50,016 bases of DNA. Source: Nitrosomonas sp. GTDB lineage: Bacteria > Pseudomonadota > Gammaproteobacteria > Burkholderiales > Nitrosomonadaceae. A program made the position numbers and the translations under genes. Location of the stretch: contig NZ_JAIEME010000033.1 in NCBI RefSeq assembly GCF_019752415.1, forward strand, positions 1 to 50,016, read 5' to 3'. The notes beneath the pieces are model-generated. The model was not told the DNA's origin. It saw nothing but the letters and a program-made list of their open reading frames with translations, and ran no database searches. Below are positions 1 to 9,059 of this stretch, one piece after another (the stretch's first letter is position 1; every line of letters starts with the position of its first letter).

Positions 1-727
1 GAAAAGGTTGCCCAGATTGTATGTTAGTAGGCAGGTACAATCGCAGTCATAGGACAAATGCGCCTTCTGAGCCGATAATGATCAATGAAAGTGATTGTTC
101 GCGTGATTTCAGCATGGAAATGACTAAAAAATATCGCAATACTCACAAAAAAATCAGAAATTGTAACGAGTTTGATAATTCGTTGAATTTTGCAAAGGTC
201 TCCCGCAATGTTTGCGGGTAGGTGAATATCGCAAGTTCTAGGTTGAAACTGTCCCTGAAAACAAATCCGGTAAAATAAATTTTCTCCACGTGCCCTGCAC
301 CTATACCTGTGGCAAGACCACGGGGAATCGCAAGTTCAATGCGTAGCCATTGTGCCACCAGACCGCCGGTCCACGACATAAACTCCATGAGTTGTGCGAA
401 CAGCGTTTTTCCAAAATTTATAGACCACCTCCAGAAGGCTCAACTTCTGGAGATTACTCGAACCTGAATTTGCGAAATATGATTTCAAATCGGCACCAAA
501 AAGATTTCTCTGCAATCCTTGTCAATATTGAGATCTATCGTTTCAACAGCTAATTTAACCGAGCACTACTGAAAATTGAGTAAAGATTAAATCAATATAT
601 TTCTAAAATTTTCTTAATTAACCCTCTAACTCTCCGTAACACAGGCAACCCCATTAGCAGTAAAAAATATTAACCTAATCGTAAAGCTACATGCTTCATA
701 TTATTAAAATATTCTTAAGATTAAATC
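1..727. other. Non-coding / decayed region upstream of cheY
   Basis: No convincing intact gene is visible here. Two clear hairpins are present: CCCGCAA/TTGCGGG at 202-218 with a 3-nt loop, and CTCCAGAAG/CTTCTGGAG at 429-452 with a 6-nt loop. Neither is followed by a T-run on either strand, so neither is a clear terminator. A short transposase-like remnant on the minus strand is listed separately. The AT-rich stretch after about 560 leads into the cheY promoter. Confidence 0.5.
368..412 (-). pseudogene. Possible N-terminal remnant of an IS4-type transposase
   Basis: On the minus strand this stretch reads GKTLFAQLMEFMSWT. It resembles the start of IS4-family transposases (GK-LFAQLM-F-PWT). The similarity stops after the WT and the frame then runs into unrelated sequence, so at most a 15-residue scrap survives. 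The neighbouring 9-bp hairpin at 429-452 could be part of an old element end. The call rests on remembered family sequence only and is weak. Confidence 0.25.
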
Positions 728-754
728 TAAACTTTCATGATCGACTGCCGTAAA
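728..754 (+). promoter_or_regulatory. Sigma-28 (FliA) type promoter for cheYZ
   Basis: TAAACTTT (728-735) is followed by exactly 11 bases and then GCCGTAAA (747-754). This closely fits the flagellar sigma-28 consensus TAAAGTTT-N11-GCCGATAA. It lies about 100 bases before the cheY start and reads toward it. The predicted transcript begins within a short hairpin, TGCCGT/ACGGCA (746-764). Placement ahead of chemotaxis genes supports the call; the regulator is inferred from the motif alone. Confidence 0.7.
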
Positions 755-854
755 AACAACGGCAAGATGAAAACTACACGAGCAATTTGCTTAATAAATC
801 ATAAATCAAAGCAATCCTAGTAATAGAAAAAATACAGTTTAAACGGAGAAAAGA

Positions 855-1256
855 ATGGCTGACAAAAATATGAAATTCTTGGTAGTGGATGATTTCTCTA
901 CTATGCGTAGAATCGTACGCAATCTTCTAAAAGAACTTGGTTTTGTCAATGTTGATGAAGCTGAAGATGGCGCAGTTGCTCTTCGTAAGCTACAGGACGG
1001 TGATTTTGACTTTATTGTGTCGGATTGGAATATGCCCAACATGGACGGATTGACCATGCTTAAGAATGTACGCGCCAACGAGGCATTGAAAAAAATTCCC
1101 GTGCTCATGGTAACTGCCGAAGCAAAGAAAGAAAATATCGTAGCTGCAGCTCAAGCTGGAGCAAGCGGCTATATCGTAAAGCCTTTCACCGCAGCGACAC
1201 TTGAAGAGAAATTAAATAAAATTTTCCAGAATATGGAAAGTAAAGCAGCTGTTTAA
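855..1256 (+). CDS. cheY: Chemotaxis response regulator CheY
   Basis: A 133-residue single receiver domain, close to the usual CheY length. CheY carries phosphoryl signals from the CheA kinase to the flagellar switch protein FliM and so sets the direction of motor rotation. The acidic pocket is D12/D13, the phosphoacceptor is D57 in SDWNMPN, and the switch residues T87 (MVTAEA) and K109 (IVKPF) are all present. The short extension [13 protein letters not shown] is typical. The start is preceded by GGAGAAAAGA, a reasonable ribosome site. cheZ follows 41 bases later on the same strand, and the sigma-28-like promoter upstream suggests co-expression with late flagellar genes. Confidence 0.97.
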   Translation: MADKNMKFLVVDDFSTMRRIVRNLLKELGFVNVDEAEDGAVALRKLQDGDFDFIVSDWNMPNMDGLTMLKNVRANEALKKIPVLMVTAEAKKENIVAAAQAGASGYIVKPFTAATLEEKLNKIFQNMESKAAV

Positions 1257-1297
1257 ATGTACATTATCTCTTTTCATAACAAACTACCGAGTCCAAA

Positions 1298-2056
1298 ATG
1301 AATACAAAACGTCTTATGAAAACAAAAGCTGATGATGCTTCTCCAGAAACAACCAATTCAAAATCTAAAAAATCTATTCAATTAGCTGATACGTCACCCA
1401 CACCCGCTATGAAGGCGATTGATGAAAATGAATTAATAACAACTGATAAGAAAGTTATTGATCAGATTGGGCAGATGACCCGAAACTTACACGACAGTTT
1501 ACGTGAACTCGGGTATGACAAACGCCTGGAATCGTTTGCAGCTGAAGCACCCGAAGCACAGGATAAGCTAGCCTATATTGCCACCAAAACTGAACAAGCG
1601 GCTGAGCGCACACTAAATGCTACCGAGATTGCAATGCCGATTCAAGAAAAACTCTCTGCAGGTGCAATTAATTTATCTGAACAATGGAAACAAGCTCTTG
1701 AGATGCATCAATCTAATCCGGATACAGAAAAATTCAAAACATTATTAATCGATACACTTCAGTACCTCGATAAGGTTCCTGAGCAAACTAATGCAACGAA
1801 TACACAATTGCTAGAAATCATGATGGCACAAGACTTTCAAGATCTGACAGGTCAGGTAATCAAAAAGGTTACGCACATGGTACAGAGTCTGGAGAAGGAC
1901 CTCCTTGATTTATTACTTGCAAACGTGCCCACCAAGAAAAACATTGCTGTAGATGAAGGACTTCTCAATGGACCAGTCACTAACCCAGAGAAAAGAACTG
2001 ATGTTGTATGCGATCAAGACCAAGTTGATGACTTGCTTGCGAGCCTTGGATTTTAA
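1298..2056 (+). CDS. cheZ: CheY-P phosphatase CheZ
   Basis: A 252-residue CheZ, which removes the phosphoryl group from CheY-P to end a motor signal. The family signature MAQDFQDLTGQVIKK lies at about residues 176-190 and contains the invariant catalytic Asp/Gln region. The long helical hairpin expected of the dimer surrounds it. The last residues, VDDLLASLGF, form the conserved CheY-binding tail. The first 45 or so residues are a Lys/Ser/Thr-rich extension that looks unstructured. It follows cheY by 41 bases and is probably in the same transcript. No other chemotaxis gene is in the window downstream. Confidence 0.95.
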   Translation: MNTKRLMKTKADDASPETTNSKSKKSIQLADTSPTPAMKAIDENELITTDKKVIDQIGQMTRNLHDSLRELGYDKRLESFAAEAPEAQDKLAYIATKTEQAAERTLNATEIAMPIQEKLSAGAINLSEQWKQALEMHQSNPDTEKFKTLLIDTLQYLDKVPEQTNATNTQLLEIMMAQDFQDLTGQVIKKVTHMVQSLEKDLLDLLLANVPTKKNIAVDEGLLNGPVTNPEKRTDVVCDQDQVDDLLASLGF

Positions 2057-2258
2057 GCCGTGCGCCACTTCAGATTAATTTCATTTAAAAGGCCGCTGGA
2101 AAACTCGATACATTATTGTCTTGACCGAGGAGTCCACTATAAATATACTGCAAATAACCAGAAGAAAAAGAATAAGGCTGATCAATAACTGTCAGAAAAT
2201 TGCAGATTCGGCTCAGCTACCAAAGGGTCTATCAGGGAATATTCTGTTCAGATAGACT

Positions 2259-2429
2259 CTATTTGCCAAGATACTGAATTTGACTTGCAACTCGGTTATT
2301 CTGGAAGGAACACCAGTCCTGCCAGACATTACGGGCTTCTTCTATGTCACTGAATGTCCAGAGTACTACACCATCTTCGGTCATCAAAGTTGCCATTTTA
2401 TTAGGCCATTCTTTAATTAAGCAATACAT
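2259..2429 (-). CDS. Small hypothetical protein (56 aa)
   Basis: A 56-codon reading frame starts MYCLIKEWPNKMATLMTEDG and contains VLWTFSDIEEARNVWQDW. A strong Shine-Dalgarno sequence, AGGAGA, lies 6 to 7 bases before its ATG, which is the main reason to call it real. It is rich in Trp and acidic residues and has no signal peptide or membrane segment. The pattern of two short strands and a helix suggests a small compact domain. It stands alone on the minus strand between cheZ and the DUF2780 gene. No function is recognised. Confidence 0.6.
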   Translation of the reverse strand: MYCLIKEWPNKMATLMTEDGVVLWTFSDIEEARNVWQDWCSFQNNRVASQIQYLGK

Positions 2430-2633
2430 CACTTTCTCCTGTGTATTAATAGTATCAACAAGCTTAATCTATTAATGTAAATATTTGATGACTGAAGTAT
2501 GAAGAATATATGACAATGTGTATTTTATGCAGTACTCAGCGTTCATTGATAGCATCTTGACATTTACTTGAAATACATTTCATCTATATTTAACATTTAT
2601 TATCCCCTATTTTCTTTGCATGGAGCAATTACA

Positions 2634-3215
2634 ATGAGAAAAATTATTAATAATCAGATAATTGCATTAATATGGCTCATATTAATCATGGGCTGTGCAG
2701 CCACCAGCGGTCCAAATAACCCCTTGAGTACTGTAGACCGCGGCTTGTCAACGATAGAAAGTACAGCGCAAAGTGGCAAGCAAGTTCTTGATGCAGGTAC
2801 GGCAGCTACCAGTACAACGGGTATTAACCAAATTAGCCTAGTTGATATTCTGGTTCACCGGTTAAACATATCACCCCAACAAGCATTAGGGGGAGCTGGA
2901 GCGATTTTCCAGATGGCTCAGGGGAGTATGAATCCACAAGCGTTCGCTACATTATCTAAATCCGTTCCTGGAATGGATAGCATGCTGAATGCAGCTCCTG
3001 CTATGTCAAATTTATCAGGTGGCTTATCTTCTCTAATGGGAGAGAATAATAATTCGTTGGGCAACGTAACTGCACTCGCTGCATCATTCCAACAATTGAA
3101 TCTTTCTCCTGACATGGTAAACCAATTTATTCCCATCATAACCAACTACGTTAGTAAAACAAGCGGGCAAGCAACGGCCAATCTGTTGCAATCCGCTTTA
3201 ATTAATAGCAGGTAA
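2634..3215 (+). CDS. DUF2780 family lipoprotein
   Basis: A 193-residue predicted lipoprotein. The start chosen is the ATG at 2634, which follows GGAG at 8 bases and places a hydrophobic signal directly before the lipobox LIMGC; a longer in-frame start at 2568 would spoil the signal. The mature part has a Ser/Thr/Gly-rich linker, then a domain with LNISPQQALGGAGAIFQMAQ and LSKSVPGMDSML, the pattern of DUF2780 (VcgC/VcgE-like) proteins. These are exported proteins of unknown role. A GC-rich hairpin directly follows the stop, but it belongs to the neighbouring IS200-type element as well as possibly ending transcription. Confidence 0.75.
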   Translation: MRKIINNQIIALIWLILIMGCAATSGPNNPLSTVDRGLSTIESTAQSGKQVLDAGTAATSTTGINQISLVDILVHRLNISPQQALGGAGAIFQMAQGSMNPQAFATLSKSVPGMDSMLNAAPAMSNLSGGLSSLMGENNNSLGNVTALAASFQQLNLSPDMVNQFIPIITNYVSKTSGQATANLLQSALINSR

Positions 3216-3216
3216 A

Positions 3217-3235
3217 CCCCCGGCTTTGCCGGGGG
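3217..3235 (+). terminator. GC-rich hairpin (IS end / possible terminator)
   Basis: An 8-bp perfect stem, CCCCCGGC/GCCGGGGG, with a TTT loop begins one base after the DUF2780 lipoprotein stop codon. No T-run follows, so it is better explained as the left-end hairpin of the IS200-type element. By position it may also end the upstream transcript. Confidence 0.45.
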
Positions 3236-3307
3236 ACTCCCAAAGGTTTGACCGTTACGGCAGTTGTCGTAACGTTCTCGTTTCAACCACGAGACGAGGA
3301 GTCAAAG

Positions 3308-3736
3308 ATGAAGGAGTACCAAAGTTTTAGCCATACGCGCTGGGATTGTAAATATCATGTGGCATTTATTCCGAAGCGGCGAAAGAAACTGATATTTGGC
3401 AAGCTCAGGAAGCATATAGGGGAAGTGTTGCACGATCTGGCAAATCAGAAGGAAAGCGCGATTGTGGAAGGCCATTTGATGCTGGATCACATTCACCTGT
3501 ATATAAGTCTTCCACCCAAGTACTCGGTGTCGCATGTAGTAGGTTTTATCAAAGGTAAAAGTGCGATAGCAATAGCGCGCCAATTGGGTAGAGGAAAGAA
3601 TTTCACGGGAGAAAGTTTCTGGGCTCGTGGGTATTTTGTATCCACGGTTGGGCTGGACGAGGAGATGGTCAGAGCGTATATCCGAGATCAGGAAAAGGAA
3701 GATGAACGTTATGATCAGTTGAAATTGGGTATGTAG
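3308..3736 (+). CDS. tnpA: IS200/IS605 family transposase TnpA (HUH, Y1)
   Basis: A 142-residue transposase that nicks and joins single-stranded DNA at hairpin ends. The metal-binding HUH motif is HIH at residues 61-63 in MLDHIHLYISLPP, and the likely catalytic tyrosine is Y109 in WARGYF. The start is the ATG at 3308 (MKEYQSFSHTRWDCKYHVAF), the classic beginning of the family, preceded by GACGAGGAGTCAAAG. An upstream in-frame extension to 3248 would overlap the end hairpins and is rejected. Length and motifs look intact, so the element may be active. Confidence 0.92.
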   Translation: MKEYQSFSHTRWDCKYHVAFIPKRRKKLIFGKLRKHIGEVLHDLANQKESAIVEGHLMLDHIHLYISLPPKYSVSHVVGFIKGKSAIAIARQLGRGKNFTGESFWARGYFVSTVGLDEEMVRAYIRDQEKEDERYDQLKLGM

Positions 3737-3807
3737 GTGCCGCTTTAGCGGCTCGCAAACAGCCCCTTTGAGTGTCTCCAGCGATAAGCCTCCGGCTCTG
3801 CCGGAGG

Positions 3808-4176
3808 TAATTTAACTGGATACCGAGCACAACCCTCAATTCTCTACAGCTTTCGATCTGAAGTACCGATCAGTTCTTTTCTTTCATAAACATCTCCAAA
3901 AAAAGTTTTGTCGGATTATTAAAAAACGGAAGTAGTTTCCACTAACTCAACAGAAGATCCTCAAGAAACAAAACGGGACTTAAACTTACTACGTCTATGA
4001 CTGATTAATTGTTGGTTAAATAAGCGGGTATTCCTGATAGTGTAAGAATTTGACAGCACTTCCCAAAAACATAAATTTAAAACATGCATAAATATTGAAT
4101 TTCAGCATGTTATGCGGTTGACCCTCCCGAATTGATTGTATCAAGACATAGCAAGCATCTTTTGACATATCATCAA
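3808..4176. other. Intergenic stretch without a recognised gene
   Basis: AT-rich sequence between the IS200-type element and the decayed integrase. No reading frame with a ribosome site or family resemblance was seen, and no tRNA gene that could have served as an integration site was found. It may be the remains of the end of an integrated element. Confidence 0.4.
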
Positions 4177-4753
4177 ATGCTTACTGATGTCGCAGCCCGT
4201 AATGCCCAATTTTCTGACAAACCGTATAAAAATAAGTGACAATGGTGGACTGTATTTGCTGGTAAGCAAAAGACTTTTGTTTTTTTGCGCTTCGGTGAAC
4301 CACGCCATGCCGAATGGGCAGAAATTGACTTTGACAAGCCAGAATGGCATATACCTGGCCAAAAAATGAAAATGAAAATGAAAGAGCCTCATATCATCAA
4401 GCTCTCAGTCCATCCATTAACTGGCGATGGTCAATATATTTTCCCAGCATACGCCCGACGCGCCCGGCCAGTCTGAGAATACCATCAGTGCAGCCTTGCG
4501 GTGCATGGGATATGAAAAAGATGAAATAGCCGGACACGGTTTCCGCAGCATGGCTAGCACACTATTTCATGAACATGACTGGTCGCGTGGAAGCGATTAG
4601 CGGTAATTAGCCAACGCGAACGCAATAAGGTAGGTAGTGCACGTTAACTACATTGAATACTTACCCAAACGCAAAAAAATGATGCGCTGGTGGGCGGATT
4701 ATCTGGATGAATTGGCGGCCGGTGCCAAAGTAGTCAGTTTTCAAAAGACTTGA
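4177..4753 (+). pseudogene. Decayed P4-type tyrosine integrase
   Basis: Pieces of one integrase occur in order but in different frames and with large gaps. At 4177 a frame reads MLTDVAARNAQFSDKPYK, and ISDNGGLYLLV follows in another frame; together they are the N-terminal DUF4102 domain. From about 4288 comes FGEPRHAEWAEIDFDKPEWHI, part of the catalytic core. ENTISAALRCMGY and the box GHGFRSMASTL lie near 4470-4560. The usual C-terminal end, EYLPKRKKMMRWWADYLDEL, runs to the stop at 4751-4753. Most of the middle is missing. It marks a former genomic island or prophage. Confidence 0.85.
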
Positions 4754-4869
4754 TTGAGTTTAACTGCGCCTAGTCCGACGAAGCGAACACCGGAAGCCTT
4801 GCTCGGGCTGGAGTGTTTTTCTTTTTTATGGAATTGTGCAACAGGGATACGATGACTAAAGAAATTGAA

Positions 4870-5001
4870 TTAAGGAAACACTGATTAACTGCTTGCACGA
4901 GCGAATCGCTTCCTCGCCTATCTGATTGATATGTCTCGATTGCTGTGTTCCGTGCGCCTCGCACTTCATCACGTTCGTCGAATTAATCAGCATTTCCTTA
5001 A
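4870..5001. repeat. MITE-like element A
   Basis: A 132-bp segment bounded by inverted repeats TTAAGGAAACACTGATTAA (4870-4888) and TTAATCAGCATTTCCTTAA (4983-5001), which match at 17 of 19 positions. The outer TTAA on each side is probably the target duplication, leaving GGAAACACTGATTAA as the terminal repeat. There is no reading frame of note inside. The same ends occur at 13869-13986, and similar left ends at 13263 and 49855, so this is one copy of a dispersed non-autonomous family. Confidence 0.8.
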
Positions 5002-5161
5002 GACTGCAAGAACAATAAAACGAATTAATTAGTAAAGATTTGATATGTCATCCAGTGAAATTATCTTCATTAGCTAAGGTTTCAGAGTTAAGAAAATCCA
5101 TAAAATAAACTTAATTCTTTGGTTAGAACAAGAAAGGGGATCTTACAAAGAGAATAATAAT

Positions 5162-5180
5162 GGTTGTTTTGCAAACAACC
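5162..5180. terminator. Hairpin downstream of the HDOD gene
   Basis: GGTTGTTT/AAACAACC with a 3-nt loop lies about 100 bases past the HDOD gene's end. No strong T-run follows on the minus strand, so termination is possible but not demonstrated. The rest of 5002-5281 holds nothing recognisable. Confidence 0.35.
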
Positions 5181-5281
5181 AAAACAACTCATGAGACCGT
5201 GATGAATCATGGCACAAAAACGATAGAATTTCCAGAATCTCTGATTATTAACACAAATTTTCCATTTTCAGAAATGAGTTT

Positions 5282-6130
5282 TTAGGAAGGGTTATTTGAT
5301 TCTTCATGTTGTTTGTGAGCGCCTACTATTGTCATGATATCCGCTGGTTGTAAGTGCAGGAGTTTGGCAATTCCTTCATAATCATCAGGTAAAGCTGCAT
5401 CGTCCCATCCATTTGCGGAATGTCTAGCCAAATTGACAGCGAGGGTTACATTTCTTACGCGCTGTAGGTTTGAGCAATTATCATCCATTAAGGTAATTAG
5501 TAGTTTAGGTAACCTCCACTTAACCGCAAGCTCCAGTTGTAACTGATTAAGGGAGAAGCCAAAAATACTTTCTTGTGCTGTCACGCTACGAATTGTTTTG
5601 TCTGATTTTTGCAAGTGTTTGATCTTTAACATGTCATTTGGTGAAAAACACCACATGAGCATTTCAGCAATATCATGCAATAAAGCTGCGATACGGATTT
5701 CTTCAAAATGTAAATCATGTAAACGAACTGCCCAGTCAAAGGCATATGAAGAAGCAATATTTGCGCGATGAGCAGTTTTGAGTAAGTAAACGAGCGCGCT
5801 CATGTTGTCGCGTCCCAGAATTTCTTCAGCCAATGGTTTTGCTGATACCTTATTTAGCGTAGTTTCGAGGCCAAGTATCATGATCATTTGTTCTACTTCC
5901 ACGACATCATGTTCTTGGCTACGATGTTTGTGCTGTTGTAGATAGCGTAGTAGCTTTACTGTCATTAACGGATCATACTTCACAACGTGAGCAATGCTGC
6001 GGGCACACATGTGTTGTTCATCTTGCTCCAGGGCTTGAAGATTACGAGCGGTTTGTTTTAGAACAGGAATTTCCGTTGTCGTGAGAAAATTTACCCACTC
6101 AGATAAACTTCTCTGTTTTGGTTGTGGCAT
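5282..6130 (-). CDS. HDOD domain protein
   Basis: A 282-residue soluble protein whose central part is an HDOD domain, a non-catalytic HD-fold relative found in bacterial signalling proteins. Recognisable stretches are HVVKYDPLMTVKLLRYLQ (about 47-65), VEQMIMILGLETTLNKV (about 80-96) and IAALLHDIAEMLMWCFSP (about 146-163). HD-type metal residues are partly present in LLHDIAEML. The start ATG at 6130 follows GGGGTTCAAT. It lies downstream of trpC on the same strand, with a 150-base AT-rich gap that probably carries its own promoter. Related proteins often work with chemotaxis or c-di-GMP pathways, but no partner is shown here. Confidence 0.85.
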   Translation of the reverse strand: MPQPKQRSLSEWVNFLTTTEIPVLKQTARNLQALEQDEQHMCARSIAHVVKYDPLMTVKLLRYLQQHKHRSQEHDVVEVEQMIMILGLETTLNKVSAKPLAEEILGRDNMSALVYLLKTAHRANIASSYAFDWAVRLHDLHFEEIRIAALLHDIAEMLMWCFSPNDMLKIKHLQKSDKTIRSVTAQESIFGFSLNQLQLELAVKWRLPKLLITLMDDNCSNLQRVRNVTLAVNLARHSANGWDDAALPDDYEGIAKLLHLQPADIMTIVGAHKQHEESNNPS

Positions 6131-6280
6131 ATTGAACCCCAGGTTTGGAATAGTGTAGGTTTTTTTACGACAATTCCGGATAAATATTTAGGAAACAATA
6201 GGCTATCTGTATATAACTTATATGTTGATAATATTTTTTTGATTTAGGGAAGTTTTATTATAGAAAAATTAAATGTGAGA

Positions 6281-7117
6281 TCAGAAGAACAATCGTTCTA
6301 ATTCAATGCCTGGATCTTCAGCGCGCATGAAAGCTTCACCTACAAGAAATGCATTAACGCTATGACTGCGCATCAGTGCGACATCGGCAGAATTATGTAT
6401 GCCGCTTTCTGTAACGATTATTTTGTTAGATGGAATTCGATTCAATAATTCCAGAGTGGTATTTAGAGATGTTTCAAAGGTTCGCAAGTTGCGATTATTG
6501 ATCCCGATTAACGGTGTATTGAGCTGGAGTGCCATTTCTAGCTCATTTGCATCATGCACCTCAACCAGAACGGCCATTCCAAGCGAATTGGCGAGTTCTT
6601 CAAGCTTCAGCATTCGCACTATAGGTTCAATGTTTTCTAACAGAAAAACACTGACTATTAGCAAAATACAATCCGCATTCATAGCACGCGCTTCCACAAC
6701 CTGATAATCCTCAAGAATGAAATCTTTGCGTAAAACTGGAAGCGGGCAGGCTGCTCGCGCCTCTTGCAAATATTCGGAGCTACCCATAAAGAATTGCTTA
6801 TCAGTCAATACGGACAGACAGGCTGCACCGTGTTGCGCATAAGTATTGGCTATCTCAGCGGGCAGAAATTCAAACGATTGTGCACTAATGTCAGAGGAAC
6901 GTCCGCGTAATATCCCTTTGCTGGGACTGGCTTGTTTGATTTCAGCAATAACAGCGGATTGTCCTGCAGTAATTTTGTTACGAATTGCTGCAACAAAATC
7001 ACGCGGTGGGGATACGGATTGGGCCTCTAGGAGTAATAATGGGAAGGGCTTTAATGCCGTGGCAGCAATAATTTCTTGTTTTTTTACTGTAAGGATTTTC
7101 TTTAAAATATCGGACAT
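6281..7117 (-). CDS. trpC: Indole-3-glycerol phosphate synthase
   Basis: A 278-residue single-function TrpC, which closes the indole ring in tryptophan synthesis by converting carboxyphenylaminodeoxyribulose phosphate to indole-3-glycerol phosphate. The TIM-barrel motifs [14 protein letters not shown] (about 59-72), VLRKDFI (about 128), [11 protein letters not shown] (about 180-190), GINNRNL (about 205) and TESGI (about 236) are all present. The catalytic Lys/Glu residues lie in these motifs. It begins 7 bases after trpD ends, with no obvious ribosome site, so translational coupling is likely. It is the last gene of a trpG-trpD-trpC run. Confidence 0.96.
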   Translation of the reverse strand: MSDILKKILTVKKQEIIAATALKPFPLLLLEAQSVSPPRDFVAAIRNKITAGQSAVIAEIKQASPSKGILRGRSSDISAQSFEFLPAEIANTYAQHGAACLSVLTDKQFFMGSSEYLQEARAACPLPVLRKDFILEDYQVVEARAMNADCILLIVSVFLLENIEPIVRMLKLEELANSLGMAVLVEVHDANELEMALQLNTPLIGINNRNLRTFETSLNTTLELLNRIPSNKIIVTESGIHNSADVALMRSHSVNAFLVGEAFMRAEDPGIELERLFF

Positions 7118-7124
7118 TTTGCGA

Positions 7125-8150
7125 TTAAACAGAATTTTTGTTCGTAAATTCCACTAGTTCATGAAGTTTTTTGAGTGCCGCGCCACTTTCTATTGCCCAA
7201 TGCGCTGTTTTTATGCCCTGTTCGAGGGAATCCGCAATACCGGAAACATATATTGCAGCGCCAGCATTCATCAGAACAATATCACGTGCAGGACCGGCAA
7301 CGTTCTCCAGAACTGAAAGCAACATTGTTTTTGCATGTTCACTATTCGTAACCCGGATAGTCTCGATGGCGTATGTTTTTAGACTAAAATCCTCTGGTCT
7401 GACGGCATATGCCGCTACTTTGCCATTTTTCAATTCGCCGACATTGGTTTCGCCCGTTATCGTAATTTCATCTAATCCATCTTTGCCGTGCACGATCAGC
7501 ACATGCTCACTGCCCAGTAGCTGCAGCACATGCGCCAAGGTTGTAACCAGGTCTTCATTGAATACACCCAATACTTGTCTTTTGGCATTGGCAGGATTTG
7601 TCAGCGGTCCAAGAATGTTGAACAATGTTTTGATGCCTAATTCGCGCCGTACCGGAGCAGCATGTTTCATGGCGGCGTGGTAATTTGGAGCAAACATGAA
7701 GCCAACGCCAATGTCGCGGATGCTTTGAGAGACCTGTTGCGGCGTTTGATTTAAATTAACACCGAACCCTTCAAGTACATCAGCACTTCCCGACTTACTC
7801 GAAACCGATCTGCCGCCGTGCTTGGCGACGCGGGCTCCCGCAGCTGCCGCGACAAATGCTGATGCGGTTGAAATATTAAATGTATGTGCAGAATCTCCAC
7901 CTGTGCCACAAGTATCTACCAAATGCGTGTTATCGGGGATATCAACTTTAGTTGCGAATTCACGCATCACTTGAGCTGCCGCAGCTATCTCTCCGATTGT
8001 TTCTTTTTTTACCCGGAGACCGGTAATAATCGCAGCGATTAGAACAGGTGAGATTTCTCCTTGCATGATTTGCCGCATCAATGAAACCATTTCATCATGT
8101 GCTATTTCTTGATGAGCAATAATGCGGTGTAACGCTTCTTGTGGGGTCAT
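7125..8150 (-). CDS. trpD: Anthranilate phosphoribosyltransferase
   Basis: A 341-residue TrpD, which joins anthranilate to PRPP in the second committed step of tryptophan synthesis. The PRPP-binding motif [17 protein letters not shown], the [18 protein letters not shown] loop, FAPNYHAAM and [10 protein letters not shown] are all intact. I place the start at the ATG at 8150 ([10 protein letters not shown]), which has AAAAAAGG 7 bases upstream; a TTG at 8168 would add six residues but would include that ribosome site. trpG lies 28 bases upstream and trpC 7 bases downstream. Confidence 0.96.
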   Translation of the reverse strand: MTPQEALHRIIAHQEIAHDEMVSLMRQIMQGEISPVLIAAIITGLRVKKETIGEIAAAAQVMREFATKVDIPDNTHLVDTCGTGGDSAHTFNISTASAFVAAAAGARVAKHGGRSVSSKSGSADVLEGFGVNLNQTPQQVSQSIRDIGVGFMFAPNYHAAMKHAAPVRRELGIKTLFNILGPLTNPANAKRQVLGVFNEDLVTTLAHVLQLLGSEHVLIVHGKDGLDEITITGETNVGELKNGKVAAYAVRPEDFSLKTYAIETIRVTNSEHAKTMLLSVLENVAGPARDIVLMNAGAAIYVSGIADSLEQGIKTAHWAIESGAALKKLHELVEFTNKNSV

Positions 8151-8178
8151 TAAATTACCTTTTTTCAACCTGGGCTAA

Positions 8179-8742
8179 TTAGCGATTCAGAAAATTCTCG
8201 AGCATTTTATGTCCATGTTCGCTCAAAATAGACTCAGGATGAAATTGAATTCCTTCGATTGCGAGTGTTTTATGACGGATACCCATAATTTCATCATCTT
8301 CCGTCCACGCTGTGATTTCCAGGCAATCAGGAAGTGAGGAGCGCTCAACAACCAGGGAGTGGTAGCGTGTTGCAATAAACGGATTGGGCAAATCCCGGAA
8401 AACACCGATATTATGATGAAAAATGGGCGATGTTTTACCGTGCATGAGCTGTTTTGCATGAATAATGCGGCCGCCGAATGCTTGCCCGATGCTTTGATGC
8501 CCAAGACAAACCCCTAAAACTGGAATATTCTGACTGAACTGATTAATCACTGACAGCGATACACCTGCTTCATTAGGAGTGCAGGGTCCTGGGGAAATCA
8601 CTATTCGTTCGGGGCTCAGTTGTGAGATTTTATCCAGAGCGATTTCATCATTCCGGTATACAACAACCTTTTCACCCAATTCGGAGAAATATTGCACCAA
8701 GTTATAGGTAAAAGAATCGTAGTTATCAATCATTAGCAACAT
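8179..8742 (-). CDS. trpG: Anthranilate synthase component II (glutamine amidotransferase)
   Basis: A 187-residue class I glutamine amidotransferase that supplies ammonia to anthranilate synthase (TrpE), and possibly also to PabB. The triad Cys is in [11 protein letters not shown] (about residue 79), and His/Glu are in [10 protein letters not shown] near the C-terminus. The oxyanion region [11 protein letters not shown] is intact. It heads the trpGDC run. The partner trpE is not in this window, so the complex must be completed by a gene elsewhere; use for p-aminobenzoate synthesis as well is common in proteins of this type. The start [14 protein letters not shown] is standard for the family. 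Confidence 0.95.
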   Translation of the reverse strand: MLLMIDNYDSFTYNLVQYFSELGEKVVVYRNDEIALDKISQLSPERIVISPGPCTPNEAGVSLSVINQFSQNIPVLGVCLGHQSIGQAFGGRIIHAKQLMHGKTSPIFHHNIGVFRDLPNPFIATRYHSLVVERSSLPDCLEITAWTEDDEIMGIRHKTLAIEGIQFHPESILSEHGHKMLENFLNR

Positions 8743-9059
8743 ATATTTTTACGCTTTGTTTGTGGGCGCTATTGTTTAAATACTTCTGTGAAAATTTTAT
8801 CAAATGACAGGTTATTGAACAGAGCAAGCAAATTTTACCAGTTCAATGGACATGAGTGTTACTTCATCTTTTATTGTGAATTGGTTATTTTACGTGAGAC
8901 ATTGATCCGAAGCGTTGAAGCATCTGAATTTATCACTGCCAACTAATATCAATTAATTGAACATTATTTGATATTGCCTTATTAATTCAGTAAAATTAAA
9001 TGTTTTTCAACCTTGTCTCACTATCCTAATTGATAGGAGGCTTTATCCATAAGGAATCT
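8743..9059. other. Divergent intergenic region (trpG / rpsF)
   Basis: About 317 bases separate the trpG start from the rpsF start. It holds the rpsF-side promoter listed separately and a small leader hairpin, CTATC/GATAG at 9021-9036, just before a GGAGG at 9036-9040. That hairpin could take part in control of the ribosomal operon, but I do not see the conserved S6:S18 binding motif. No gene is visible. Confidence 0.5.
8968..8996 (+). promoter_or_regulatory. Sigma-70 type promoter for the rpsF operon
   Basis: TTGATA (8968-8973), a 17-base spacer and TAAAAT (8991-8996) give a good housekeeping promoter about 64 bases before the rpsF start and facing it. No regulator site was recognised. Confidence 0.6.

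Larger units (their letters stand above)
3217..3807 (+). mobile_element. IS200/IS605-type insertion sequence (tnpA only)
   Basis: The element is bounded by GC-rich hairpins, as expected for single-strand transposons of this family. The left hairpin is CCCCCGGC/GCCGGGGG at 3217-3235 and the right one is CCTCCGGC/GCCGGAGG at 3789-3807. Further hairpins lie inside the ends: CGTTACG/CGTAACG at 3253-3274 and GCCGCT/AGCGGC at 3739-3752. One transposase gene lies between them and there is no tnpB. The exact cleavage points are not determined; no target duplication is expected for this family. Confidence 0.8.

Noticed and set aside
3217..3807. Closely spaced hairpins as a CRISPR-like or REP array
   Set aside because: The hairpins differ from each other and bracket a single HUH transposase; they are the ends of an IS200-type element.
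7171..7683. 170-codon plus-strand frame opposite trpD
   Set aside because: Shadow of trpD; Ser/Ala-rich without motif.
9021..9040. Leader hairpin as an S6:S18 autoregulatory site
   Set aside because: The stem is short and the conserved bulge sequence of the known S6:S18 motif was not seen.
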